64,000 bases of DNA from Nectonema munidae. Taxonomy: Eukaryota > Nematomorpha > Nectonematoida > Nectonematidae. The number at the start of each line of letters is the position of its first letter. Position 1 is the first letter of the stretch. Under the pieces are notes generated by a model. It saw nothing but the letters and a program-made list of their open reading frames with translations. It was not told the origin of the DNA and ran no database searches. A program made the position numbers and the translations under genes. The stretch spans positions 124,001 through 188,000 of the forward strand of contig JAUIRK010000333.1 in NCBI GenBank assembly GCA_030549495.1, written 5' to 3'. This document shows positions 48,401 through 58,047 of the stretch, piece after piece.

Positions 48401-49705
48401 ACGCAAACATTTTCTCTCTTAAAAGTTAAAACAAATGTGCCTCTATATAGATTCCTTGGTTGTTCATAAATCTTCTATTTAATCGTATAAAATCTGGCTT
48501 GTCGATGTGCTACTATAATAATCATTGATTAAATTAACATTGAATGTGAACTTAATTTAATTCAGGAAGAGATCTTGGAAAAATTACGCCTGGGTATAAA
48601 ATGAATCTTTCTCAATATTTTATTAGAGCAGAATTACAAGTACCACAACATGAAAATAAGGTTGGGCAATGCTGTTTGTTATCGAAACCCATTACTTAGC
48701 CAATCTTATTCACGCCCCATTGATTGTAGGTTCAAAAACTCAAATGGATTTTTAAAAATAAACGGAACACAACGTTTGTTATAATGCAATGGACCTAGAA
48801 TAGAAAAGTTTTTATTTTTGGTCCATTCACATAATTTATGATCCGTAAAAATTTATCAGCGCATATCCATATACACTCAGTTAAGATCGCCTGCTCAAAT
48901 AATAATCTTTCTTTATACCCAAGTGTTCCTCTACCATAACGTAATCAGACGTCAAATTTTTAATAATAATCTAAATAGCTATTAAAAAGTAAACATTAAA
49001 TACTAAGAAAGTTGAAAATTCCCACTATCAGTCGATAATAATTTACCAATTTCCAAATTTGTTTTATCAAAGAATAATAATCTTAAACTTATGAAAAGAT
49101 CTAAGGATGCCTTCCTAATTTTATTTCAAGTCTTCAATATCTAACATTTGAACCAGTTTCAAATACATGATGTTATGACTTATGACTTGATTGTGCTCAT
49201 ATGAATTTGAACTTAAGCAACTACTTCCCTCGTATTCTAACAAAATTTGTAAAGGTAACGCATGCAAATATTTTAAGTAAAGAAAGTTGCGTGGTGTAAG
49301 CGCAAGGAGATTTTTATTAGTGAAAAGACCACTTCACTTAAAGTGGGGTTCATCATACTTGTAGAAATATTCGCACGAAGAAAGGCAACCCAGTGTAATC
49401 AATCACTCTAATCTTTCTACAACTGTGGTTAACGCTTCTTCAATTGAAGTATTATAAAAATCTCGTTTGCCAAATTTACTTCATAATAGAAATCATTTTT
49501 TGATTGTCGCTTGAGTGTTGCTCTCAACTTTTGAATTGATTGGACATTATCCTGGTCCTCCCAACTTTTCTCCCATCGTGTAATAAAATTTTTCACGTAA
49601 GAAATCAAATTCACGATATTTTGATATTTACCGCCTTTTTAATGCTTGTTTATTTTATTAAAGAAAAAAACGAGAATTGCAAATTCAAGAAAAGAATCGG
49701 GCAAG

Positions 49706-49763
49706 AGCGAAGCTTAGAAATGAAGTTCGCAAAAAGTATGGGATAGAAAAGAACGAAAAAGAT
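49706..49763 (+). CDS. Complexin, central-helix exon
   Basis: After the acceptor GGGCAAG the frame continues from the first exon and gives AKLRNEVRKKYGIEKNEKD. The phrase R-x3-R-x-KYGI-x-K matches the SNARE-binding central helix of complexins (RQGIRDKYGIKKK in mammals; RQDIRDKYNIKKK in flies). Both arginines and the tyrosine are kept. The join makes the helix one residue longer than the mammalian one, so the exact acceptor may differ by a codon. A donor (GAT before GTCAAA) ends the exon at 49763; without splicing the frame would reach TGA at 49797. The C-terminal exon, expected to encode the membrane-binding tail, was not recognised. Confidence 0.68.
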
Positions 49764-52262
49764 GTCAAACTTTCTAAAGACGGCATTTATGATTTTTGAA
49801 AGTGGCATAAGGAGTGGGCTTGGCGAAAAAGGAAAAAGGCATATTTTTATTATTAGGATAATAAAAAATTTAATTTAATTTAATAATTAACATTTCTTGT
49901 AAATATAATCAACAACAAAAATGATCATGAAAGTAAAAAAGTGCTCAGAACAAGCACGAAGAGTTTATCCACTTCATTTACTCTGTTTCACAGAACTTAT
50001 GGAAGACATTCCAGAATCCAAAGAAAGAGCACTAGTTGTTCTTGATTCCTTTTCTGAAAATAAAATGAGGCATATAAAGAAAATGTAGTTCACAACTAAA
50101 TAATATGCCTTAATACAAATTGTAACTTCTAACGTTCAAAATTACTACAAAACGAATTGTGAACGATTTTGCCAGAAAAAAATGCTCAAAAGACAAAGTC
50201 TCGATCCTTTGAGGTGGTTATTTTAGTTTTCGACATCAAATAATTTGTTATAAAAGTTCCTTAAATCAAAATATTGTCCTTTAAACAGGAAAGTGCGATC
50301 TAATGGCGTAATGTTCTTACAAGAATGAAGATTGTTTGCTGAAAACTTTTTTACTTATCGAGATCCAACATTTTTAATTGTTAAGATGGAGCAAAATGAG
50401 TTCCCAGGAGGCTCTGATTTAAACCATGTAAACTCTATTTAATGTGAATGTTTTTATACTGCTTTTCTATATTGTCAAATTCAGATATTAATAAGTATAG
50501 AAAAATCTTACCTCATTAGTATATTTAAAACAATTTTTTAAATGTCAAGAGAATAAACACACATACTGATAAATAAGGACAACAAAATCTGCTAACAGAA
50601 TACATATATAGTTTGGTGAAAAATGGCCACTTAGACTTATATTCCACATCGCATTATGACCCAAAAATATGGTATTTGTGTGTCGCTTCAATATGAAATT
50701 CGAGCCACTTTTCTAGAATCCTTATATGCATATATGCCCTCTTACGAACGTTTTAGGAATATCCTGATCTTCTATCAATTCATCAAATCAATTAACGACT
50801 TTGTTTGTTGGTAGAAAAGCTAACGATATAAAACTTCTCAATTTTAAACTAAACCTGTCGTCTTTGTGATAAAGAACTTTAGAACTTTCTCTCTCTTAAA
50901 TTAAATAGATAAAAGGGCAGCTTAGTTTCTAAAAATGGATTCGAAAATGCAGTATGCGCAGCTTTTCAAAGTTCATCTTCATATCTTCTGGGCATAGCTA
51001 TTTACAAATTCTTTATTTTTTTGAAAAGGCGGTGAAGCATACTTTGAGATTTTCTTGGAACGCTGAAGTTCTTTATTTGAAGAACTAAAATGCGTTTAAC
51101 GTCAACCACATCACTATCATATTGCAAAAAGTAGATTTGTTCTCAAGTCTAGAATATTTGTGTGGTATAGAGAGAGGCAACGTTTATTTGAGGTAATGGC
51201 GGATGATTAGCGTGCACAGCCAAAGGGCACTCGTTAAACTTTGCTAGTTCTTCAGTTATGCTTCAGCAAGAAGATATTTGAGATAGCAACCTTTGCTTGA
51301 GCTGGAGTGGTGCTATGATTATGACCTACAATTAGAGTTCCTGAATTTTGGTCTTCCCGGAAAACATCTATTTGTTAATCTTGCTTCATAAATTTGGGCA
51401 AGAAGATATTTGAATAAAAAAGTAAATTTCCAATAAAAAATTTGTTACGCTTAAAAAAGTATATAAATAAATGAATATCAATCTGAAAAATCAACTTGAT
51501 CAACTAAAAGTTAACGTAGACGCTATAAAGAAATTCTGATATGTAGATTTTTAATTATGAAGGAAGATTAATTTCAATTAAGATCACTTTTAAAGGAATA
51601 TATTTTTCCGTTGAAAGAATATTAATTAAGACAAATACTATGAAAGTTTCTTTAAAGATACTCAATAGATCATATAAGTATATATAGAAAGATCGTTCTA
51701 AAAAATTCAGAAAAGCATTCTTAGATTAGTGCAGCTTTAAGGAGACAAAACAAATATGTATATCTAATAATTTTGCTTTCAAAACAATCAAATTAAAAAC
51801 TAATAAGTCCAGGCAAGTAAATATATTCCCCGGGGCAAATATAGAGGGAGATCTCGGAAAGAAACACTACTTCCAATACACTTGATTACACGATGATCAT
51901 CATCTGAATGAATCCGTGCTTTGCAAGAGCAGTTTTCACAGCGCCAATATATCTTTGAACTATGTGCGTTTTCTTAATGTTTGTGATATTTTTGCTGTAC
52001 TCGCTAAAATTGAAAGAGAAACCAAAAGTTACTTCTTAAACAGTTGCTGTATAATAAAAGCCATTTGCAAGTTTCCTTCAAAAGTTAGTACTTATTGACT
52101 GCAATTAACTTAACTCTAAAAAGGTTCAACTTCAAAAAGATTCCCAGAACCAAATTGTCGTACCGTATCATGTGGATTAATCACAACCACTACTGTACAC
52201 AATGGTAAAAGTGTCTGCGTACACACCCTTATCCTGAATAAAGCTTGAGAAGAAATGTTACT
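49764..52262. other. AT-rich region after the complexin exon
   Basis: It should contain later complexin exons if the gene ends in this window, but I could not recognise them. A patch at 49995-50090, after the acceptor-like TTTCACAG, is open for about 30 codons and resembles nothing known. No transposon ends are visible. Confidence 0.4.
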
Positions 52263-52427
52263 AAGCATGTTGTTGTGCGGAAATTTGAAGGGTGCGTGGG
52301 CATGTTGATGCGCTGCAAATCTCTCCTCGTCCTCCTTTTGCTTTCGCTGACGCCGATTTGAGTATGCCTTCTGCATCGTGGCTTGCTGATTTCCTTCTTG
52401 GTTGGAGGAGGGACAGGTCGCGTCTGA
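52263..52427 (-). CDS. Possible 3'-terminal exon of the IQSEC gene
   Basis: On the minus strand a good acceptor (CTTCCTTCAG, ending at 52428) opens a GC-rich block. It lies 0.5 kb past the last certain IQSEC exon and on the same strand. All three frames are open over most of it. One begins TRPVPPPTKKEISKPRCRRH; another gives DATCPSSNQEGNQQATMQKA; the third ends at a stop near 52263. The phase depends on an uncertain donor in the preceding exon, so the reading frame is not fixed. Proline-rich and basic tails are known in some IQSEC isoforms, which fits the first frame loosely. Confidence 0.4.
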
Positions 52428-52896
52428 AGGAAGGCAAAGATTTAGCATGTATCGCATAAAACATAGATACATTTTCATAAATTGCGTGTAAACTTTAGAA
52501 AAAGCTATGATCTGTAGAGTGCAAACAGGTTCTTATGTTTTACAACATTTAAGGTTGGCAAACATGGTTTGGTGACAAGCAAACGCGCATCAATTCCCCG
52601 CTTGAAACATTTTGAGGAGATCTCTTAGTGATTACCAACTAGCAAGTATATTAAAAACTTATAGATTAATCATTTTTACTAAGTCCAATCATTCGAATAT
52701 CAGATCATTGTGGGGAAAATGGACAAATCGTTCATTTACACTTCTAATTATGATATTCATTTATTGGCGCGAGAGCGAGCTTGTGATTTCATCAACGTTC
52801 ATTTTTTGGTGAATTTATTATTTATTTCATTTATAAGCGACTCGATCCTATCAATCGATCTAGAAAGGTAATAAGGATTTCTTAGTTTTATACAAG

Positions 52897-53115
52897 TTAC
52901 TTAGTGTCGCTCGCTCTTTCGGGGATCAAAAGGATTAAATAGAAGAAAAAAGTACGTGTATTAGAAACATCCTCAACAACACCAGAATCTCGGGATATGA
53001 AATTTGGGTCCGCCTTGAAGAAAGCGATCTTATTTTGATCATGGATACTACTCTTGATGCTTTTGCTAGTTTCGTTGAAAAAGGAGTTAATTTGGACTTT
53101 TTCCATTTCTCGCAT
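52897..53115 (-). CDS. IQSEC-type Arf exchange factor, exon after the PH domain
   Basis: After the acceptor CACTTTAG the frame reads MREMEKVQINSFFNETSKSI, joining the previous exon as IVE-MREMEKVQI, which matches the end of the IQSEC PH domain (IAEVQEMEKHRIE). It runs 72 codons to a stop at 52897. The last part (TRTFFFYLILLIPERASDTK) looks like intron read-through, so an internal donor is likely (candidates at GATTCTG before GTGTTG and ACAC before GTACTT), leading to the exon near 52.4 kb. Confidence 0.75.
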   Translation of the reverse strand: MREMEKVQINSFFNETSKSIKSSIHDQNKIAFFKADPNFISRDSGVVEDVSNTRTFFFYLILLIPERASDTK

Positions 53116-53174
53116 CTAAAGTGCAAATTTGGTGCGATGAAAAGAGAATAAGATGGCAAAATTGGGGTTGTTAC

Positions 53175-53309
53175 CTCCACGATGGACTCCTTCAAGTCTC
53201 CCAAAAAGTTGCTTTTGTCTAGTTGAGACTTTGCATTAAATGTAATGAGGATGGAGTTATCGCCCGTGTTCAACAACTGTATCACATATTTGAAATCTGA
53301 AATCAAGTG
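53175..53309 (-). CDS. IQSEC-type Arf exchange factor, PH domain part 2
   Basis: Forty-five codons, phase 0 at both ends, between an acceptor (GATGCTGAG) and a donor (GGAG before GTAACA). It reads HLISDFKYVIQLLNTGDNSI, then LITFNAKSQLDKSNFLGDLK and ESIVE. Human IQSEC has VLINFNAPNPQDRKKFTDDL and RESIAEV here, so this is the second half of the PH domain with its C-terminal helix. It binds membrane phosphoinositides and helps place the protein at the membrane. Confidence 0.88.
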
Positions 53310-53382
53310 CTCAGCATCAATCGAACTAACACAAAACGAAGTGAAGAGCAAAACGCGTACTTTCCGTGGAAAAGGATCTGAC

Positions 53383-53589
53383 CTGCACGTTGCACAAGAA
53401 AAATGAATTTTTGAATATGTAAAGAGGCGTGTTGTGTTTGGTGCTTTTGTTGGAGTTTTTGGCAAGAACTAGAAGGTCGTTGAAGAGGAAGCAGTCCCTT
53501 TCACGCGTTCCCTTGTCCTTCTTGTCAAGGTCAAAGATTTCGATGAGGCGGCAGTAGCAGACGAGGCGACGGTGGGGCAGAGCAAGTAG
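53383..53589 (-). CDS. IQSEC-type Arf exchange factor, PH domain part 1
   Basis: Sixty-nine codons between a polypyrimidine acceptor (TTTTTTTAG) and a donor (CAG before GTCAGA). It reads LLALPHRRLVCYCRLIEIFD, then DKKDKGTRERDCFLFNDLLV, then LAKNSNKSTKHNTPLYIFKN. The human counterpart is VLSLPHRRLVCYCRLFEVPD, then REIFLFNDLLVVTK. About a dozen residues that other IQSEC proteins have just before this point (IGSLHHGLGC) are not encoded by this exon or the previous one. Confidence 0.92.
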
Positions 53590-53738
53590 CTAAAAAAAGT
53601 GCAAAATCTTCACTTAGAATTAGGCATAGGCTTTTACATTTGGGGGAGTGCTTTTCAACATTTTGTAATATCATTGGCTTAAATGCGATTGTTTGAAGTA
53701 TAAAAATATATGAAGTAATTCTTTGATTTGTTTAACTG

Positions 53739-54041
53739 GGTGCCGTTCATAATCCCGAATGACAAAATACCGAGTGTTAAAATCCCGGAAACCAAAATCA
53801 AAAATTAAAAACAATAACAACAGACATATAAAAATATGTATTTTTATAAAGAAATATTGTGCGCAATTGCTAGAAATAATTTTATTCATAAAAAACGAAG
53901 AATAAAAAATGATGGATAGAATTGGAGAAATTGTAAAAAATAAAGAAATTTTTGTAGACATTCGGAATTTTAATTTTAGGAATTTAGATTATTCGGCTAA
54001 AACCATTCGGATTTTGACTTTCGGGAATGTGACCTAGATCC
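53739..54041. mobile_element. Mutator-like MITE in an IQSEC intron
   Basis: Flanked by a perfect 9-bp duplication GTTTAACTG at 53730-53738 and 54042-54050. The tips are GGTGCCGTTCATAATCCCGA and, read inward from the right, GGATCTAGGTCACATTCCCG, both continuing AA.G.CAAAAT.CCGA. It is 303 bp with no coding capacity, and the third well-bounded member of this structural class in the window. Confidence 0.82.
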
Positions 54042-54262
54042 GTTTAACTGCCCCTGATTATTTTTTCATTGTTTCTCATTTTGATAATCTACTTTTGAAG
54101 TTAGTCGCAAATCTAAATCATATACGCAAAAAGTTCTTGGAAGCTTAACTGTTAATCTTAATCCTGGCACTGATCTTAAGCTCTCGTTTAGGTTGTTGTA
54201 TGCAGAAGCGTTATTGGCTAGATTGTTGTAGGTATAGATTTTGAATAATAAAAATGTCTTAC

Positions 54263-54405
54263 GGGTTTGTTCTTTCCAGTCATTGTTTCTTCAAGTTTGC
54301 TAATTTGAAGAACGTGATCATTTTCTGGCTTGAGTTCTTCCGTTTTTATCCTGTAATACACTCCAGATAAGGTGTCAATATTTATATCTCTTCCGCCATC
54401 TATTC
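54263..54405 (-). CDS. IQSEC-type Arf exchange factor, Sec7-PH linker exon
   Basis: After the acceptor TTACACTTAG the exon completes a Gly codon and reads GIDGGRDINIDTLSGVYYRI, then KTEELKPENDHVLQISKLEE and TMTGKNKP before GTAAGA. It follows human GVDDGEDIPREMLMGIYERI, KRELKTNEDHVSQVQKVEKL and IVGKKP. It contains the last Sec7 helix and the start of the linker to the PH domain. Confidence 0.92.
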
Positions 54406-54457
54406 CTAAGTGTAAAAAAATATATGATCTATGTTCTTCAGGATCCTTTCACCAAAC

Positions 54458-54632
54458 CTTTCAAGTTCTTGAGGAATTCAGACAACTTCATTCGCTTGCT
54501 ATCTTTGAGATTTGGAGTATGCAAGTCGGTATTCAGCATGACAATGGCAAACGCCAAAATAAAGACACTGTCCTTGGAGCAAAATTGCAACATTTTTTGC
54601 GGATTGCATGCAGCGTATCTTTCACTGAAAGC
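54458..54632 (-). CDS. IQSEC-type Arf exchange factor, Sec7 C-terminal half
   Basis: The exon begins AFSERYAACNPQKMLQFCSK and goes on with DSVFILAFAIVMLNTDLHTP and NLKDSKRMKLSEFLKNLK, ending in phase 1 before GTTTGG. FILAFAI-xx-LNTD-xx-xPN is one of the two most conserved Sec7 motifs and lines the hydrophobic groove that opens the Arf switch regions. Confidence 0.95.
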
Positions 54633-55639
54633 CTTAATTTAAACGAATAAATATCCGTCGTTAACAGCGCTTTGTTTCACGTAAGTAAACAAAGTGTATA
54701 TTGAATAGCTGTTGAAAGCGCGTATGAATTCTGCTAATTAATGAATAGATAGCATTAGTTCAATGAGATTAATTCATCGATATGTAGTAGACGAGAAGTA
54801 TGCATTTTTAAAACTTTTGTTTAATCACACTAAAGCATGAAATAATTGTGAGATTGAATTTATGATGAAAGTATTAAGGAATATGTTTTTAGTACCTCTC
54901 TTTTATAAGATAGTATGGCATTTGCTCCATTCCGATCAAAGACGAAAAAAAGTAGGTATGGGTAAATCGAACGTAAACGCAGCTGTCAATTAGCAGGGCA
55001 TTCAAGAATGAAACAAACTTCGAATATGATTTAATTAACTTGTATGTATGCCTTTCTTTCACAAATTTTACGCAATTGATAGGTGCTAAATCCTTTAACG
55101 TAGGGAGGAAAGGGTGGGAGGCGTTAGCGTTTTCATGTGTGATCCTAACACCACTGGTACATATTTTATAATTATCTTATAAACCTTTTACACAAGTGGC
55201 AAACATATTTTAAAACGATACAAAACAAAGTTCCACTGTAATAAATATGAACTCACCAAACTTTTAACAGTATTACTTATTTTACCTTATATGCATGACG
55301 CTTTGAGAAGAAAATAAAGCTAAGATCAGCAATCACTTATTGATTATTATCAATCAAGTATTTTATGTTATCTACACGTCCATACATGTTACTATTATGT
55401 AGAGTATACAATTTCATTATGCAAATCAAGCAGAAATGTTATTCTAAATAGCATTTCGTTTTGAAATACGTTAGGTTCTAAAATAAGTCTAAAATCTAAA
55501 TGCTTGTTTTACAGTTTTTGACTATAAACAGTATTGAGGAAAAACGTTTATCAAAAAAAGCAATAGACCTTGCCATACATAGTTAACTTTGTTTATTTAA
55601 TATAAAATGTTTCTAAAAATAATTGAAGAATCGGGAGGT

Positions 55640-56197
55640 AGCAGTAAATTTTTCTGATGTGATTCTGATACATGAAAAATCACGACTCTCAAGATTCTGT
55701 TTGCGATTAATGATGCCACCATCACTAGCTGATTTTCTAATGATGCATAGATTCCATATATTGCTTGTTGAAGGCGTTCCTTCAGTGATGCAGTAAATTA
55801 ATTAATAGCTTCGATGTATACGTCTCTGAAGTGGTCTTTTGGTGTTGCTGGGTGGTACACGCTGCACCATTCTCATTATAACTACACATTGAAGAATTGA
55901 GTAGCTTGGTTTATGACGTTTTCTGCCGGTTTTTGTTTCTTCAATCATTTTGTGGTTTTCTGCTTTCTTTTTTATAACTCCATATAGCATGTCAAATGAA
56001 TTGTCATTTTGCTTTGTTTCATTGGTTGCTTTTGTTGCTCTCGTCAAACGCTGAACAGTAATCAACAAAAGCTGTGCCATTAAATTAATAAGTTCATATT
56101 GAAATTGGTCGTATGTGTATTTTTTTAGATTTAGTGGTTTTGTCTGTATTCTCTTAATCACTCCAGGATCCATCCATTCCACGTAACAACAACACAT
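55640..56197 (-). pseudogene. hAT transposase relic (ZMYM1-like) in an IQSEC intron
   Basis: The minus strand gives NLKKYTYDQFQYELINLMAQ in one frame, then KKKAENHKMIEETKTGRKRH. After a frame change comes YHPATPKDHFRDVYIEAINF (a stop lies before the F) and TASLKERLQQAIYGIYASLE. The pattern 'GR.rH......P.dhfR..yie..n....LkeR' is the middle of a hAT transposase of the ZMYM1-like branch (AGRQxHRxN..., EYYRxxxFIPxLDxLIxELxxRF). At least two breaks. No ends were found. It lies in the intron between IQSEC exons at 54632 and 57093. Confidence 0.55.
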
Positions 56198-56307
56198 TCG
56201 AGTGAAGTTATCACTATCGTCATCACCTTGAAAAAAGGGTGATTTAAAATATAACCTTCAACTCTTAAAACAATCATCTATTTTTCGCATCAATAAAAGC
56301 ATCACAT

Positions 56308-56475
56308 GGTTTGTCGGAGATCAAAGCACTTTCAGCCGTAAGGCTATATGCTCGCATTATGATGGTTAATCATAGTTTTTGTGAATTTGTTTTTAGAGTT
56401 GGGAGCCTTGGGGATCGAACCCCTGACCTTCAACTGTTAAGCTGAGAGGTACACCCTAACAACCATTGAGGCTCT
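56308..56475 (-). mobile_element. tRNA-derived SINE, copy 2
   Basis: Nearly identical to copy 1 at 29006 across the tRNA-like head (GAGCCTCAATGGTTGTTAGG, B box GGGGTTCGATCCCC) and body. It differs by a short deletion near 56361 (CTTAAGATA present in copy 1) and has a shorter tail, CCGACAAACC. The target duplication is not clear. It lies in an IQSEC intron, in the same orientation as the gene. Confidence 0.88.
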
Positions 56476-57092
56476 TAATCTGGTGATTTGGAGAGTATAA
56501 ATAGAGTTGGAGATTTGTAAATAATGGATATAATGCGGCACTTTAACAGAGAATGTATCTCTTAAATGCAGTTTTTACTGTTTATCACTCGGCATTACAA
56601 ATGATTCAAAAATTGGGCTGGGGTGCATAGGCCACTGCCTCCTCCCACAAGTGTCGGGACGCTGGATCCAATAGTGAATTCTTGTTAAGATTTGGTGTGA
56701 TTTAGAGAAAATATAAATTATTTGCTGTGTGTTCATTTTAAAAAGCATCTGCAAGGACGCAGTATTATCTTATAGTCATGTCTTATACAGACTGCGCTTT
56801 GATACCCCATGGTTGTTGTGGTCGAATCGAGCAGTGAAGTTTTCTTGATCATAAAGTTGAACTTGAATCATTATTCAAGATGAGAATGTAATAATAATAA
56901 TGATAAAAGTATAGATAGAGGCAATCGTACTAGAACAAAATATAAAATGAGTTGATAAACTCTCGATTAAAAAAAGTAAGAATAGGTTTTACTTTAAAAC
57001 TAAGTATGAACTCAAAGCCTACATATTTCACTATGGAAACAATGAAACATGTGGTACTTATTTTATCCGAAAGGACAAAGGTAAAAGCTTAC

Positions 57093-57207
57093 CTCAACCA
57101 CCTTTTCAATCTTTTGAGCTTCGCCGGGAAGATGAAAGTATGATTGAAACTTTCGAAACGCAACATCAATCTCCAAATCATAAAAATCTATTTGTTCACA
57201 AAAGTGT
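57093..57207 (-). CDS. IQSEC-type Arf exchange factor, Sec7 catalytic exon
   Basis: Between the acceptor TTTTCAG and donor GAG before GTAAGC, the exon completes a Lys codon and gives HFCEQIDFYDLEIDVAFRKF, then QSYFHLPGEAQKIEKVVE. The phrase F-x-LPGEAQKI carries the glutamic finger of Sec7 domains, the Glu that expels GDP from Arf; it is present. Human IQSEC has VVDEMDFSTMELDEALRKFQ and RVQGEAQKVERLIE here. The enzyme should be active. Confidence 0.95.
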
Positions 57208-57369
57208 CTGAAAATGAAAGGAGAAATAAAAATGAACACCGCATCTTATCTAATGAAGCATTGTCAAAAGCAATCTCGTCGAAAAGAAAACGCATATGAA
57301 GATTTTAAGCGATATTTATGTGTGTATGTATGTAAATGGGTGTGTGAATGAAAGACAAGTCAAGATTAC

Positions 57370-57531
57370 TTGAGCACTTCCAAATTCTTACTACTCTGAA
57401 TGTTTCCCAAATACTCGCCAATCTTACACTTGCTCAAACCTTTGCAGTTTTTGAGGAAGAGAGCAATGCACAATGGATCATCTTGCAGAAACTTGAATTT
57501 AACTAACAGGTCTATTCCTCTTGACGGCTTC
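57370..57531 (-). CDS. IQSEC-type Arf exchange factor, Sec7 N-terminal exon
   Basis: The acceptor GTTGATAG is followed by RKPSRGIDLLVKFKFLQDDP, LCIALFLKNCKGLSKCKIGE and YLGNIQSSKNLEVL, ending in phase 2 (CAA before GTAATC). It lines up with human [40 protein letters not shown] and FLGNRQ. These are the first Sec7 helices, including the GEYLG motif. Confidence 0.94.
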
Positions 57532-58047
57532 CTATCAACAAAAGATGAAGAAAATGTAAAAAATTTCTATATCTTGCAATCATGCCTTTGAACATGCTTA
57601 TCACAATTTGGTGTTTTTTTGCAAACTTGTCATTTAAAAAAAATATAAAGAAAAAGGGGTTGGTGTTGTGAGCTATTTATAGATAAGAATATATTTGCGT
57701 CTATGCCATAGCGCATAGAGTCTTTACTGGAAAAACTTTATCTTTTATGATTCTGCGCTTATTTCGAACAAGTATTTGCAGTGAGAAGAACTTGAATGAG
57801 TTCACTGTAAATTTATTTTCAGAAGCAAAGAACCAAAAGTTAAAATTTGGTAAAAAAAATTAATCGATACAAATAAATAAAAAGTTGTTGTTCAAAATCA
57901 AAGAAAAATGATTCCCTTAACTCACTATCATTCTTTTTTAAATTTGTTCATGGAGACAACATTTATATTTTATACGGAAAAGGAAAAAACCACAAAATTT
58001 TTTCATCGACCATAAATGTAGCAAGAAGTGGGATAAAATTATTGTAC

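Larger units (their letters stand above)
41792..49705 (+). other. Complexin intron, 7.9 kb, filled with repeats
   Basis: GT at 41792 and AG at 49704-49705 join the two exons in phase, completing an Arg codon. Inside are a SINE-like copy, a relic of a repeat-encoded protein, an array of ~140-bp units and a piggyBac. The rest is AT-rich with nothing recognised. An additional small exon inside cannot be excluded. Confidence 0.6.

Noticed and set aside
49995-50090. Possible complexin C-terminal exon after TTTCACAG
   Set aside because: The encoded peptide (LMEDIPESKERALVVLDSFS) does not resemble complexin tails and the acceptor phase does not fit.
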